NCBI RefSeq assembly: GCF_000400715.1
Contig: NZ_KE007346.1
Span: 494,728-558,727 of the forward strand
Reading direction: 5' to 3'
DNA from: Acinetobacter genomosp. 15BJ
GTDB lineage: Bacteria > Pseudomonadota > Gammaproteobacteria > Pseudomonadales > Moraxellaceae
Length of the DNA stretch: 64,000 bases
Part shown: piece by piece, positions 36,236 to 45,413 of the stretch
How the letters are laid out: each line of letters opens with the position of its first letter
How positions within the stretch are numbered: position 1 is the stretch's first letter
Position numbers and translations under genes: made by a program
Notes under the pieces: model-generated
The model's database searches: none
Told to the model about the DNA's origin: nothing
Seen by the model: the letters and a program-made list of their open reading frames with translations, nothing else

Positions 36236-36922
36236 ATGATTGCCCGCTTGTTTTCATCCAGTCGTTGGAAGGCTACCTTGAATGATTTTCTAAGTGAACA
36301 TTTGATTCATCGTGATGAAGATTTTATGGTCATCCATAAACCTGCAGGCTTACTCACAGTGCCGGGGAAAACACCTGATTTACAAGATTGTTTAATCAAT
36401 CGTTTATTAGAATTAGAACCAAAAACTTTACTGATTCATCGTTTAGATCGTGATACTTCTGGCATCTTGGTGTTTGGTTTATCCAAATTTGGACAGAGCA
36501 ATATTTCGCGTCAATTTCAAGATCGTCAAACCTCAAAAATTTATCAGGCTTTGGTTGCAGGACATTTAGAAGGTCAGGGGATAGTCGATATTCCTGTGAT
36601 TTATGACCCAAGCCGTCCACCCTTGCATATTGTGGATGCCTCTTATCACAAGCCGGCATTAACAGAATGGCAAGTGATCGAACATTTAGAAATTAAAGGA
36701 CAAGCTGTAACTCGAGTTCAATTGATTCCGATTACAGGGCGTTCACATCAGCTTCGTGTGCATATGCAATATTTAGGACATCCGATTCTGGGTGATACTT
36801 TATATGCCACGCCAGAACAGCAACAGCTTTATGCGCGTTTGTGCTTACATGCCACGCAATTAAGCTTTGCGCATCCTAAAACAGGTGCACAGCTCACTTT
36901 CGATTGTGCAGTACCGTTTTAG
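36236..36922 (+). CDS. rluA: Pseudouridine synthase, RluA family
   Basis: A 228-residue enzyme with the catalytic block LLIHRLDRDTSGILVFGLSK (Asp is the nucleophile), DEDFMVIHKPAGLLTVPG at the start and PITGRSHQLRVHMQYLGHPI near the end. No S4 domain is present, as in E. coli RluA, which modifies U746 of 23S rRNA and U32 of some tRNAs. The first 20 or so residues (MIARLFSSSRWKATLNDFLS) are not conserved in the family, so the true start may be a few codons inside, such as the TTG near 36278. Confidence 0.88.
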   Translation: MIARLFSSSRWKATLNDFLSEHLIHRDEDFMVIHKPAGLLTVPGKTPDLQDCLINRLLELEPKTLLIHRLDRDTSGILVFGLSKFGQSNISRQFQDRQTSKIYQALVAGHLEGQGIVDIPVIYDPSRPPLHIVDASYHKPALTEWQVIEHLEIKGQAVTRVQLIPITGRSHQLRVHMQYLGHPILGDTLYATPEQQQLYARLCLHATQLSFAHPKTGAQLTFDCAVPF

Positions 36923-37075
36923 TCTAAAAACTTTTTTATGAAACACGATGTGATGCACGCTATTTGATTGCGCTTTGTGTCAAAATACATCGTTGAAAAC
37001 TACATAAAATGCCTTAACTTTTATTTGGGTCAGGGCATAAAATATGTAGGCTAACTTGAGATAAAGGTGGAAAAA

Positions 37076-39904
37076 TTGCAGCAGTTTGCTATTGGTCAAC
37101 GTTGGTTATCAGATACTGAAACTGAACTCGGTTTAGGGGTTCTTATTGATGTAGATGAACGTTCTATCAGCATTTTATTCCCTAAAAGTGATGAAACTCG
37201 TGTCTATGCACGTAACAATGCGCCTTTATCTCGCATCATCTTTAACGTTAATGATGAAGTACAAGACCAAGAAGGCGTCAAGTGGACTGTTGAATCCATT
37301 GAAGATCGTCATGGTGTACTGCGTTACGATGTGGTTCGTAGCCTTGAAAATGGCGAACAAGAACGTAAGTCACTGAACGAAACCCGTATCGGTGCACAGA
37401 TCCAGCTGTCAAAACCATTAGAACGTCTGTTAGCCAGCCAAGTCGATTATAAAGAATGGTATGACCTACGCATTGAAGCGATGTTGTTGCAAGCACAAAT
37501 GCACACCAGCCCTTTACGTGGTTTTCTTGGTGCGCGCGTGGGCTTGATTCCACACCAACTTTATATCGCGCATGAAGTCGGTAAACGTTTTGCCCCGCGT
37601 GTTTTATTGGCCGATGAAGTTGGCCTAGGTAAAACCATTGAAGCAGGTTTGATCATTCACCAACAACTGAAAACAGGACGTTCAGAACGTATCCTGATTT
37701 TAGTGCCTGATTCACTGCAATATCAGTGGATGATTGAAATGCGCCGCCGTTTCAATTTGCAATTCTCGCTGTTCGACTTAACTCGTACCGCTTCGATTAA
37801 AGAACATGATCCTGATTTGAATCCATTCCTGACTGAGCAATGCATTATTGCCAGCGTTGACTTGATGGTTGACCACGATGACTTGCGTGAGCAAGCCATG
37901 GAAGCAGGTTTTGATCTATTGGTGGTCGATGAAGCTCATCATTTGATGTGGAGTGAAGAAGAAGGAGGCAACGATCGTTATGATCTGGTCGAAGAATTGG
38001 CTGAACAAACCGAAGGTGTGTTACTGCTCACCGCAACGCCTGAACAGCTCGGTGTAGAAAGTCATTTTGCCCGTCTTCGTTTACTCGATCCGCAACGTTT
38101 CAGTAGCCTTGACCGTTTCCTTGATGAAGAAGAACAATATCAACATACTGCAAAAATTGCAGAAGTGTTGATGTCAGATCAAGCCTTAACAGAAGAGCAT
38201 CTTGCTGCACTGGACGGCTTATTGGGTCATCGTATTGATGATCAGCCTGAACAGCGTATGCGTGCGATTCATGAATTATTAGACCGTCATGGCACAGGCC
38301 GTATTCTGTTCCGTAATACCCGTGAAGCAATTCAAGGTTTCCCTGGTCGTGATTGCCAGCCAGCGCCTTTACCTGCACCAGAAGACTGGTCATTTGATGG
38401 CAAAATGCGTGAGCAAATGTGGCCAGAAGAAGGTCAACTCGATGGTGCGTGGATGGAAAATGATCCGCGTGTGCCTTGGTTGATGGAAGTGCTGCGTAAA
38501 GAATTAAAGCACAAAAAAGTGTTGTTGATTGCACGCAGCGGCCCAGTGGTTGAAGCATTGGAAAATGTTCTACGTTTACATGCAGGTATCCGTACCGCGA
38601 TGTTCCATGAGGGCATGAGTTTATTAGAGCGTGACCAAGCTGCGGCATATTTTGCAGAAGACAGTTATGGCGCTCAAATCCTATTGTGTTCGGAAATTGG
38701 TTCAGAAGGGCGTAACTTCCAGTTTGCCAGTGATTTGATCTTATTTGATCTACCGGCAAACCCTGACGTATTGGAACAACGTATTGGTCGTCTGGATCGT
38801 ATTGGTCAAGAAAACCGTATTCAAATCCATGTGCCGTATCTGATGGGTACCGCACAAGAACGTATGTTCCGTTGGTATAACGAAGCACTCAATATTTTCA
38901 GCAGTATTTCTCCAACGGCGCAAACGCTACAAGAGAATTTTATTGTTGAACTAAAAGATTGCTTATTGGCAGATCAAGGCCAAACGTTTGAAGATTTACT
39001 TGAAGAAGTCAATGTACAGCGTCAAGCTTTGGAAGCTGAATTACAAGCAGGTCGTGACCGTTTGCTGGAGTACAACTCGTGCCGCCCAGTGGTTGCACAA
39101 GGCATTGTACAAGCGCTTGAAGATTATGATGACAACACCACTTTGCCAATGTTTGTGAAGCGTTTCATGTCATCAACTAATATCGATTTTGATGAGCAAA
39201 GTAACGGTACCGTGATCATCAAGCCGACTGATCAAATGCAAGTCCAAGGAATTACCTTAGATGAAGAAGGCATGACTGCGACCTTCTATCGTGATCAGGC
39301 ACAAATCCGTGAAGATGCGCAATATTTGACTTTGGAACATCCGTTTATTGAAAGTGTGATGGAAATGATCCGCACACAATCATTTGGCAGTACCAATGTG
39401 GCCTTATTGAAATCAAATGCATTGAAACAAGGTTCGGTGTTACTGGAAGTATGGTTCAAGGTCGATGTGGTTGCACCAAAAGCATTGAACTTGCCATCAA
39501 GCTTACCGAAACAATTAATTCGTGTATTGCTCAGCGAAAATGGTCAGGACTTGTCTGCCAAGATTGACCCAAGCATTCTACGTCCGTATCTGCATCACCT
39601 AGATGGCAATAGTTGCCGCCAAGTGGTGAAAGCGCGTCGTGATGTGATTGAGTCACGTTATGCACAAGCCTTAGAGATTGCCAAGGGATCATTGCCAGAA
39701 TTAATGCAACAAGCCAAAGAGCATTACAGTGGTAAATGGCAGTATGAAATTGACCGTTTAAGCTATCTCAAGCAATTTAATCCAAGTATTCGCCAAGATG
39801 AAATCGAGCGTTTACAGAAATTCCAGAAAGAGGGCTTAGGTCTGTTAGATGGTCTGTCTGTGACGCCAGAAGCAATTCAAGTTTTGGTTGTGGTTAAACC
39901 ATAA
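37076..39904 (+). CDS. rapA: RNA polymerase-associated SWI2/SNF2 ATPase RapA
   Basis: RapA recycles stalled RNA polymerase. The roughly 940-residue protein starts FAIGQRWLSDTETELGLGVL, as does E. coli RapA. It has Walker A in LLADEVGLGKTIEAGLI, DEAH in LLVVDEAHHLMW, LLLTATPEQ, and the C-terminal helicase lobe with GSEGRNFQFASDLILFDLP and EQRIGRLDRIGQ. No ATG is available at the expected position. TTG 37076 is chosen because a strong AAGGTGG site (37065-37070) lies five bases ahead. The GTG at 37067 is part of that same site and would add three residues. The gene shares a bidirectional terminator with dps. Confidence 0.94.
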   Translation: MQQFAIGQRWLSDTETELGLGVLIDVDERSISILFPKSDETRVYARNNAPLSRIIFNVNDEVQDQEGVKWTVESIEDRHGVLRYDVVRSLENGEQERKSLNETRIGAQIQLSKPLERLLASQVDYKEWYDLRIEAMLLQAQMHTSPLRGFLGARVGLIPHQLYIAHEVGKRFAPRVLLADEVGLGKTIEAGLIIHQQLKTGRSERILILVPDSLQYQWMIEMRRRFNLQFSLFDLTRTASIKEHDPDLNPFLTEQCIIASVDLMVDHDDLREQAMEAGFDLLVVDEAHHLMWSEEEGGNDRYDLVEELAEQTEGVLLLTATPEQLGVESHFARLRLLDPQRFSSLDRFLDEEEQYQHTAKIAEVLMSDQALTEEHLAALDGLLGHRIDDQPEQRMRAIHELLDRHGTGRILFRNTREAIQGFPGRDCQPAPLPAPEDWSFDGKMREQMWPEEGQLDGAWMENDPRVPWLMEVLRKELKHKKVLLIARSGPVVEALENVLRLHAGIRTAMFHEGMSLLERDQAAAYFAEDSYGAQILLCSEIGSEGRNFQFASDLILFDLPANPDVLEQRIGRLDRIGQENRIQIHVPYLMGTAQERMFRWYNEALNIFSSISPTAQTLQENFIVELKDCLLADQGQTFEDLLEEVNVQRQALEAELQAGRDRLLEYNSCRPVVAQGIVQALEDYDDNTTLPMFVKRFMSSTNIDFDEQSNGTVIIKPTDQMQVQGITLDEEGMTATFYRDQAQIREDAQYLTLEHPFIESVMEMIRTQSFGSTNVALLKSNALKQGSVLLEVWFKVDVVAPKALNLPSSLPKQLIRVLLSENGQDLSAKIDPSILRPYLHHLDGNSCRQVVKARRDVIESRYAQALEIAKGSLPELMQQAKEHYSGKWQYEIDRLSYLKQFNPSIRQDEIERLQKFQKEGLGLLDGLSVTPEAIQVLVVVKP

Positions 39905-39914
39905 TTAAAACAGC

Positions 39915-39947
39915 AAAAAAAGAGGACGATTAACGTCCTCTTTTTTT
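39915..39947. terminator. Bidirectional terminator between rapA and dps
   Basis: AAAAAAAGAGGAC pairs with GTCCTCTTTTTTT, with T-runs on both strands between convergent genes. Confidence 0.92.
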
Positions 39948-39957
39948 ATCTATTGAT

Positions 39958-40452
39958 TTAGTGATCGATATTGGCTTCTAAGAACCATAAATATTGATCC
40001 AGATCTTCTAATGCAGCATGGATAATATCTTCAGAAATTGGGTCTTGAATTTCATCAATAGTATCACGCAGATGGTTGGCGACTACACCATAACGATCTG
40101 CCAACTCTTTAAGATGGTCTTGTACTGCATGAATGGCAACAGGGTATGGCTTGAGATGTGATGTTTCTGCAACCGTTTGCGTTGTTCCTAATGCGGTTCC
40201 ACCGATCTGTACCGCACGCTCTGCGACATTGTCCAAATGGGTGATTAATGAAGTACGGAACATATCTAACATTTCATGTACGGCAATGAAGTTGCTACCC
40301 CGCATGTTCCAATGCGCCTGCTTGGTCAATAAGGAAAGATCAATCAGGTTGGCAAGGATTTGATTTAAGATTTTTACCGTGGACTCTTTAATTGAGTCGT
40401 CTAAATTATTACGTGTATATACTTTTAAAGCTTTCGCTGTTGAAGAATTCAT
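39958..40452 (-). CDS. dps: DNA-binding protein from starved cells
   Basis: A ferritin-like dodecamer subunit that oxidises and stores iron and shields DNA. The 164-residue protein has the ferroxidase signature [20 protein letters not shown] with [19 protein letters not shown], and the end [13 protein letters not shown]. The Lys-containing N-terminus [10 protein letters not shown] is like E. coli Dps. ATG 40452 is preceded by GAGGT, and is therefore preferred to an ATG-type start five codons earlier at 40467. OxyR or stationary-phase control is known in relatives, but no site is identified here. Confidence 0.95.
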   Translation of the reverse strand: MNSSTAKALKVYTRNNLDDSIKESTVKILNQILANLIDLSLLTKQAHWNMRGSNFIAVHEMLDMFRTSLITHLDNVAERAVQIGGTALGTTQTVAETSHLKPYPVAIHAVQDHLKELADRYGVVANHLRDTIDEIQDPISEDIIHAALEDLDQYLWFLEANIDH

Positions 40453-40667
40453 AGTTACCTCATTCAATTATAATGTGATGAAACATAGTGAATAAAAACC
40501 ATTCATTTCATGACTAGCTTATCGCTTGAATCGAGGCTTGAGTGTTTTCGTTTTCTAGGCTTTTGTAAGTTTGCTTATCATCAATTCTGTTTTTGATTTT
40601 ATTGGTTTTGATTCAGATGGAATGATGCTTCCATCTGTTAGACTTCTTTTAGAATTGTAAAAATGGC

Positions 40668-41684
40668 TTAAATCAGTCCTGCATCCTTACATTCCAGTTT
40701 GATATAAGCATAGAAAATAGGCGCAACAATCAGACCGCTGAGTCCAAAGATTGATTCAAAAATGAGCATCGCCAATAACACTTCCCAAGCACTGGCATTA
40801 ATTTTGGTGCCAATGATTTTGGCATTGACGAAGTATTCCAGCTTATGAATGATCACCAGATATGCCAATGCGATGGCTGCCACAGACAGGGAAATGGTCA
40901 AGCCAGCCATAATGATCAAAGTATTTGAAATCAGATTACCAATAATCGGTAGTAGACCAAAAATAAAGGTCAGAATGGTCAGGGTTTTGGCAAAAGGTAA
41001 ATGGATATTGAAGATCGGTAGAACGATAAAGACAAAGATCATAAATAATGCGGTATTGATCAGGGAAATTTTCACTTGAGCAAAGACCACATTTTTAAAC
41101 GAAACGGAAAGCTTTTGAATGCGATGCAGCACAGCCGCTTTAAACGCAGGTTGTGGCGCATGTTGTTTGAAATTCTGGATCGATACCAAAATCCCGACAA
41201 TTAGACCAATCACCATTGTCGCTAGGTTATGCAGAATATCGGTGCCTGTATTTTTGACGATCGAAATATTATTTTTGATAAAAGACAAAATCTGGTTTTT
41301 GATATCCGCCACGCTATGCGGCAAATATCCTGGCAGGTAATGACTCATTTCCTCTTGGAATTTAATCAGTGTTTGATCGATCTTAAAGTTAAAGGAATTC
41401 AGTCCTGTACCTTTTAAATCATAGATCACAAAGCTAATCAGACTGGTAATAAAAAAGCCAATCAGGAACGTGGTTAGAATACCCAGAATAATACTAATAA
41501 AGATACGTGCGCGTTGACCATCAATATGTTTTTCAACAATCGAACTTAAACTGTTAATAATTTCAAAGACCAGAAAACCTGCAAAAAAACTCGGAAGTAA
41601 ATGCAGGGGAATGACCATCATTAAAAACAAAGCCATTAAGATAAAACTGGCGATGATGCTTTGACGGTCACTGAGTAGATTCAT
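40668..41684 (-). CDS. AI-2E family transporter (PerM-like)
   Basis: A 338-residue inner-membrane protein with about seven to eight hydrophobic helices: IIASFILMALFLMMVIPLHL, ARIFISIILGILTTFLIGFF, then a soluble loop (about 85-140), LATMVIGLIVGILVSIQNF, and the C-terminal group ALFMIFVFIVLPIFNIHLPF, ILTFIFGLLPIIGNLISNTL, which carries the family PxxG-like turn. Despite the family name, most members are permeases of unknown substrate, some acting as Na+/H+ antiporters. It stands alone, 200 bases upstream of the dps promoter region on the same strand. The gap 40453-40667 shows no other gene. Confidence 0.85.
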   Translation of the reverse strand: MNLLSDRQSIIASFILMALFLMMVIPLHLLPSFFAGFLVFEIINSLSSIVEKHIDGQRARIFISIILGILTTFLIGFFITSLISFVIYDLKGTGLNSFNFKIDQTLIKFQEEMSHYLPGYLPHSVADIKNQILSFIKNNISIVKNTGTDILHNLATMVIGLIVGILVSIQNFKQHAPQPAFKAAVLHRIQKLSVSFKNVVFAQVKISLINTALFMIFVFIVLPIFNIHLPFAKTLTILTFIFGLLPIIGNLISNTLIIMAGLTISLSVAAIALAYLVIIHKLEYFVNAKIIGTKINASAWEVLLAMLIFESIFGLSGLIVAPIFYAYIKLECKDAGLI

Positions 41685-41770
41685 GATCTAGATGCCTAGT
41701 TTAAGTTGTTGTTATGTTAAAGAACAAACATATGATTTTGATGACATCTATCCTATTGCGCTGCGAACAA

Positions 41771-42466
41771 TTAATCAATTTCCATTTCATTGATATGGCG
41801 CGCGCCTTCTAAAATCATACGAATCATCACCATGGTTTGTTCTGCCACTTCAGTGCGTTGCTCTGTAGGTAAATCCAGCACTTTTGCACCCATATTGAAC
41901 ACCAATTGGGTGATGGCTTTGGCAGCAAGATCAGCATGACTGAGCTTACTGTTATTCAAACGTTCTAAACGAATCAGGTCTTCTTGAAGCTCTTGCTGAA
42001 AGAAGTTGAGTTGACGGTCAACCGCTGCTTTATATGAGGTTGAACCCGTATAACCTTCGCGTAATAACAAACTTAGGTTACCCTCATCGGTATTCAATTG
42101 TTGAATAAACACTTCAACCGAACTGCGGATAATGCTTTGCTGCTTTGAAGCCTGTAAACGTGCTTCACGAATAATCCGGCGCAGTACCAAACCCGATTGA
42201 TCAATCAAGGCAATCGCCAGTTCATCAATGTCTTTAAAGTGGCGATAGAAGCTATTTGGAGCAATACCTGCTTCACGCGCAATTTCACGCAAGCTGAGTG
42301 AAGCGATACTTTTTTGTGGGCCGATCAGATTGAGTGTGGCTTGAAACAACTCTTCTTTGGTAATGGTTGCTTTTCTACCTACTGAGCGCACAGGAGATTT
42401 CATAGGAATGACATCTTGTTCGTTTAAGTTGTCATGGCTGAGTGGTAAAAAAGAAGAATGAACCAT
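41771..42466 (-). CDS. TetR-family fatty-acid desaturation repressor, FabR/DesT-like
   Basis: The product has an N-terminal helix-turn-helix, VGRKATITKEELFQATLNLI, then SLREIAREAGIAPNSFYRHF, close to FabR/DesT of enterics and Pseudomonas. A ligand domain follows, with AFIL-like helices (LSLLLREGYTGSTSYKAAVD). DesT senses the saturated to unsaturated acyl-CoA ratio and represses a desaturase operon. Here the gene is divergent from a ferredoxin reductase-desaturase operon, the same arrangement. Start choice is unsure: ATG 42466 or ATG 42403 (MKSPVRSVGRK) are possible, and the frame opens with a TTG at 42475. Confidence 0.85.
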   Translation of the reverse strand: MVHSSFLPLSHDNLNEQDVIPMKSPVRSVGRKATITKEELFQATLNLIGPQKSIASLSLREIAREAGIAPNSFYRHFKDIDELAIALIDQSGLVLRRIIREARLQASKQQSIIRSSVEVFIQQLNTDEGNLSLLLREGYTGSTSYKAAVDRQLNFFQQELQEDLIRLERLNNSKLSHADLAAKAITQLVFNMGAKVLDLPTEQRTEVAEQTMVMIRMILEGARHINEMEID

Positions 42467-42543
42467 TGTTTTCAATATATAAGTAAGCTACTCGGGATTA
42501 TAGCGATTGTCTGTGGACTTGTGAAATGTAAATTATTATACGA

Positions 42544-42570
42544 GTATATATACAAATATATATACATATG
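42544..42570. promoter_or_regulatory. AT-rich palindromic region, candidate operator for the DesT/FabR-like repressor
   Basis: GTATATATAC (42544-42553) is self-complementary and is followed by TATATATACATATG-like alternation, in the divergent promoter region and about 50 bases before the reductase start. It lacks the specific bases of the Pseudomonas DesT site, so this is a positional guess. Confidence 0.35.
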
Positions 42571-42606
42571 TATAATAATTAGCAAACAACCAGAGTAAAC
42601 CTGCTC

Positions 42607-43674
42607 ATGCAAGCAATTGAAAAGAGAAATTCTCTATTTAATTCGTTGGCTCACAGTGTGATGAACAGCCATGACGCCAATTTTTGGTTACAGAAAATCA
42701 ATCCATTGTGGTCGATTAATCAGTCTCTTGCCAAAATTGTAAAAAAACAAATCGTAGCAAAAGACACAGTCAGCCTTATTCTGCAATGCAACCGACATGT
42801 CGCTCGTGGTGTTGCAGGGCAGCATCATCCTGTGACGGTTGATATTGCAGGTCGTCACTATGAGCGTACTTATAGTTTGATGCAGGTGGATGCCGATCAT
42901 CTCTGTTTAACCGTGAAAAAAGTGGATCAAGGTTTAGTCAGTTCTTGGTTGGTTGAGGGCAGTCAAACTGGGGATATCTTACGTTTGGGACAGCCTTATG
43001 GTGAGATGCAGCAGACCGTTGCAACACCGCATTTAGTATTGCTGGCAGCGGGGAGTGGTATCACCCCGATGCTGAGTTTGATTGAAGCGTTATGTCAGTC
43101 AAAACAATTGAATACAACATCCGTCCAATTGATGTATTGGGTCAAAACCCATGCCGATGCAGCTTATGCAGAATATCTGAAAGAAGTATCTGAAAATTTT
43201 TCAAATTTTAGTGCCCAAATTTTTTATACCCAAGAACAAGATCAACGTTTAAATCAAAGCCATGCTGATCAAATCCGTGATTTAGCTGAAACCACGGTCT
43301 ATGCCTGTGGACCATCGGGTTTTGCGGCAACAGCAGAAAGTCTGTTCCAAGATGCCGCTACATTGCAAACCGAAGCTTTTAGCTTGAGCCAATTTGATGT
43401 GGATGCAGCGGATACAGGCTTTGTGAATGTCACGTTGACCCAATCCAATAAGACCATCGCCATTCCTAAAGGCCAATCGATTCTGTCTAGCTTAGAACAT
43501 CAAGGCATCAAGCCAAATCATGGTTGCCGTATGGGGATTTGTAATAAATGTGCCTGTAATAAAGCACAAGGCGCAACCAAAAACTTATTGAATGGTGCTG
43601 CCAATAATGAACCAACACAGCTATTAAAAATTTGTGTCAATTCAGCCCAGTCTGATCTTGTGATTGATCTATAA
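42607..43674 (+). CDS. Ferredoxin-type flavoprotein reductase for the desaturase
   Basis: A 355-residue electron-transfer protein. The FAD domain (about 45-140) has the RxYS-like RTYSLMQVDADHL. The NAD(P)H domain holds LVLLAAGSGITPMLSLIEAL and TTVYACGPSGFAATAESLF. A C-terminal plant-type [2Fe-2S] domain (about 275-355) has Cys ligands in GCRMGICNKCACNKAQG and the last one in KICVNSA. It should pass electrons from NADPH to the di-iron desaturase encoded 14 bases downstream. The operon organisation matches DesB-like pairs in Pseudomonas. Confidence 0.92.
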   Translation: MQAIEKRNSLFNSLAHSVMNSHDANFWLQKINPLWSINQSLAKIVKKQIVAKDTVSLILQCNRHVARGVAGQHHPVTVDIAGRHYERTYSLMQVDADHLCLTVKKVDQGLVSSWLVEGSQTGDILRLGQPYGEMQQTVATPHLVLLAAGSGITPMLSLIEALCQSKQLNTTSVQLMYWVKTHADAAYAEYLKEVSENFSNFSAQIFYTQEQDQRLNQSHADQIRDLAETTVYACGPSGFAATAESLFQDAATLQTEAFSLSQFDVDAADTGFVNVTLTQSNKTIAIPKGQSILSSLEHQGIKPNHGCRMGICNKCACNKAQGATKNLLNGAANNEPTQLLKICVNSAQSDLVIDL

Positions 43675-43688
43675 GAGAGTAATTGATT

Positions 43689-44783
43689 ATGAACATGCCT
43701 GTTAAGATGGAATTTTTTAAAAATCCAAAAAATCGTGATTTAACTGCTGCAGAATTAGATGCTTTTGCTCGTGAACTCGATCAAATCAAACAAGAAGTAT
43801 TAGACGATTTAGGCGAGAAAGATGCCAAATATATCCGCCGTGTCTATTCCACCATTCGATATAGCAGTTTGGCTGGACGTGCATGTTTATTTCTAGGCTG
43901 GTTTCCTCCAGCATGGTTACTTGGAACAGGCTTACTCGGTTTCGCCAAAATCATGGAAAATATGGAGTTGGGTCACAATGTCATGCACGGTCAGTATGAC
44001 TGGATGAATGATCCTAAATTTAATGGTCAAACCTATGAATGGGATACGGTGGGGACTTCAGATAACTGGCGTCAAACCCATAACTATAAACATCATACCT
44101 ATACCAATGTAAAAGGCATGGATGACGATGTCGGTTATGGCGTTTTCCGTTTGTTCCCTGAACAACGCTGGTCGAAGTTCACTTTAATTCAGCCAATCTA
44201 TATCGTGCCATTTAGTCTGTTATTCCAATGGGGGGTCGCAGTTCAAAATCTTGAATTGGGTAAGGTGCTGTATAAGCGGAAAACCATGGCACAATTCAAA
44301 CGCGAATGGCAGCCTGCGCAAAAGAAAATCCTCAAGCAAATGTTTAAGGACTATGTGTTCTTTCCATTGATTGCAGGTCCTGCAGCGATTCCCGTATTTA
44401 CTGGTAACTTGGTGGCGAATGGGATTCGCAATGTCTGGACCTTCAGCATTATTTTCTGTGGTCACTTTACCAAAGATGTTGAAGTATTCCCGAAAGCCGT
44501 ATTGCAAGATGAAAGCCGTGGTCATTGGTATATGCGCCAGATTCGTGGTTCATCCAATCTGACTGGTTCAGAAGCTTTTCATATTCTAACGGGACATTTG
44601 AGTCATCAAATTGAGCATCATTTATTCCCTGATATTCCTGCACGTCGCTATCGTCAAGTTGCACCGAAAGTACAGGCGGTTTGTGAGAAATATGGCCTGC
44701 ATTATAACAATGCCAGCTTTGTGAAGCAGTTTGGTGAAGTGGTAGGACGTATTTTTAAATATGCACTGCCTTTTAAAAAGTAA
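43689..44783 (+). CDS. Membrane di-iron fatty acyl desaturase
   Basis: A 364-residue integral-membrane desaturase with the three histidine boxes: H96-NVM-H100 in ELGHNVMHGQYDW, H131-NYK-HH in TQTHNYKHHTY-like THNYKHHTYTN, and H303/H306 to HH311 in HLSHQIEHHLFPD. Hydrophobic helices lie near 60-90 and 200-260. The HxxxH, HxxHH, QxxHH set marks a front-end or delta-9 acyl-lipid/acyl-CoA desaturase, so it makes unsaturated fatty acids for membrane fluidity. ATG 43689 follows AGAGAG; a TTG six bases earlier is in frame. It forms an operon with the reductase upstream. Confidence 0.92.
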   Translation: MNMPVKMEFFKNPKNRDLTAAELDAFARELDQIKQEVLDDLGEKDAKYIRRVYSTIRYSSLAGRACLFLGWFPPAWLLGTGLLGFAKIMENMELGHNVMHGQYDWMNDPKFNGQTYEWDTVGTSDNWRQTHNYKHHTYTNVKGMDDDVGYGVFRLFPEQRWSKFTLIQPIYIVPFSLLFQWGVAVQNLELGKVLYKRKTMAQFKREWQPAQKKILKQMFKDYVFFPLIAGPAAIPVFTGNLVANGIRNVWTFSIIFCGHFTKDVEVFPKAVLQDESRGHWYMRQIRGSSNLTGSEAFHILTGHLSHQIEHHLFPDIPARRYRQVAPKVQAVCEKYGLHYNNASFVKQFGEVVGRIFKYALPFKK

Positions 44784-44797
44784 GCGATAACGCCTAG

Positions 44798-44832
44798 AAA
44801 AGCCCTGAATGCATATGCTTCAGGGCTTTTTT
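44798..44832. terminator. Bidirectional terminator after the desaturase
   Basis: AAAAGCCCTGAA pairs with TTCAGGGCTTTT around TGCATATGC, with T on both strands. Confidence 0.88.
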
Positions 44833-44835
44833 ATT

Positions 44836-45303
44836 TTATTTCTTCTTTTTGGAAATCCACATGGTAATGGTGGCATGGAAAACTTTTTCATTATGTTGAT
44901 CGAGTACATCAACATTCACCAGATATTCACCTGCTTTGTCCCAATCGTAATGCTCATCAACAGGGCTAGCAATCGCAATCAGATCAGTTTCAGCCTTCTT
45001 TAAATATTCAACCGTCATGCCTTTGGGAATCCAGCGATGGGTTGTGGGTACCGTCACTTCAGTCATGGTTCCACCTGCAAGTTCTGCCATGTTACACATC
45101 GCTATCGCATGTACCGTACCAATATGATTCAACACGCTCCGTTTTTTCTTGATACTAATTTTGCAGGTATTAGGTTTAAGTTCTTCAAACAGCGGGGAAA
45201 TACTACTGAAATACGGCGCTTTAACACACAGCATTCGAGTAAATGTCCATTTACCTGTAGGTAAGGCTGATACTTTATTCCATAAATCTAAGGTGTTTGC
45301 CAT
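44836..45303 (-). CDS. DUF4442 hot-dog-fold protein (thioesterase-like)
   Basis: A 155-residue protein of the DUF4442 group. Characteristic blocks are NKVSALPTGKWTFTRMLCVK, APYFSSISPLFEELKPNTC, RSVLNHIGTVHAIAMCNMAE (the central helix of the hot-dog fold) and VPTTHRWIPKGMTVEYLKKA. It probably hydrolyses or binds acyl thioesters, and sits next to fatty-acid genes. It is divergent from a TetR regulator, and both starts flank two AGAAT palindromes, suggesting that this regulator controls it. Confidence 0.85.
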   Translation of the reverse strand: MANTLDLWNKVSALPTGKWTFTRMLCVKAPYFSSISPLFEELKPNTCKISIKKKRSVLNHIGTVHAIAMCNMAELAGGTMTEVTVPTTHRWIPKGMTVEYLKKAETDLIAIASPVDEHYDWDKAGEYLVNVDVLDQHNEKVFHATITMWISKKKK

Positions 45304-45320
45304 TTTAAATGTCCTGATAC

Positions 45321-45351
45321 AGAATTAAATTCTTTTGCAGAATATAATTCT
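45321..45351. promoter_or_regulatory. Twin palindromic operators between the DUF4442 and TetR genes
   Basis: AGAATTAAATTCT (45321-45333) and AGAATATAATTCT (45339-45351) are two palindromes with the same AGAAT/ATTCT arms, 18 bases apart centre to centre. The second contains a perfect TATAAT (45343-45348) that can serve as -10 for the regulator gene, so a bound repressor would block it. Confidence 0.65.
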
Positions 45352-45413
45352 GTTTACAAGCTGTGGTCAAGTCATACACAATAGTTCCGATTATTGGTCA
45401 TTTTGATGAAAGC

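Noticed and set aside
38100..38888. A 262-codon minus-strand open frame inside rapA
   Set aside because: It is antisense to strongly conserved helicase coding sequence, with no ribosome site and an unnatural composition rich in His and Tyr. It is a by-product of codon use in rapA.
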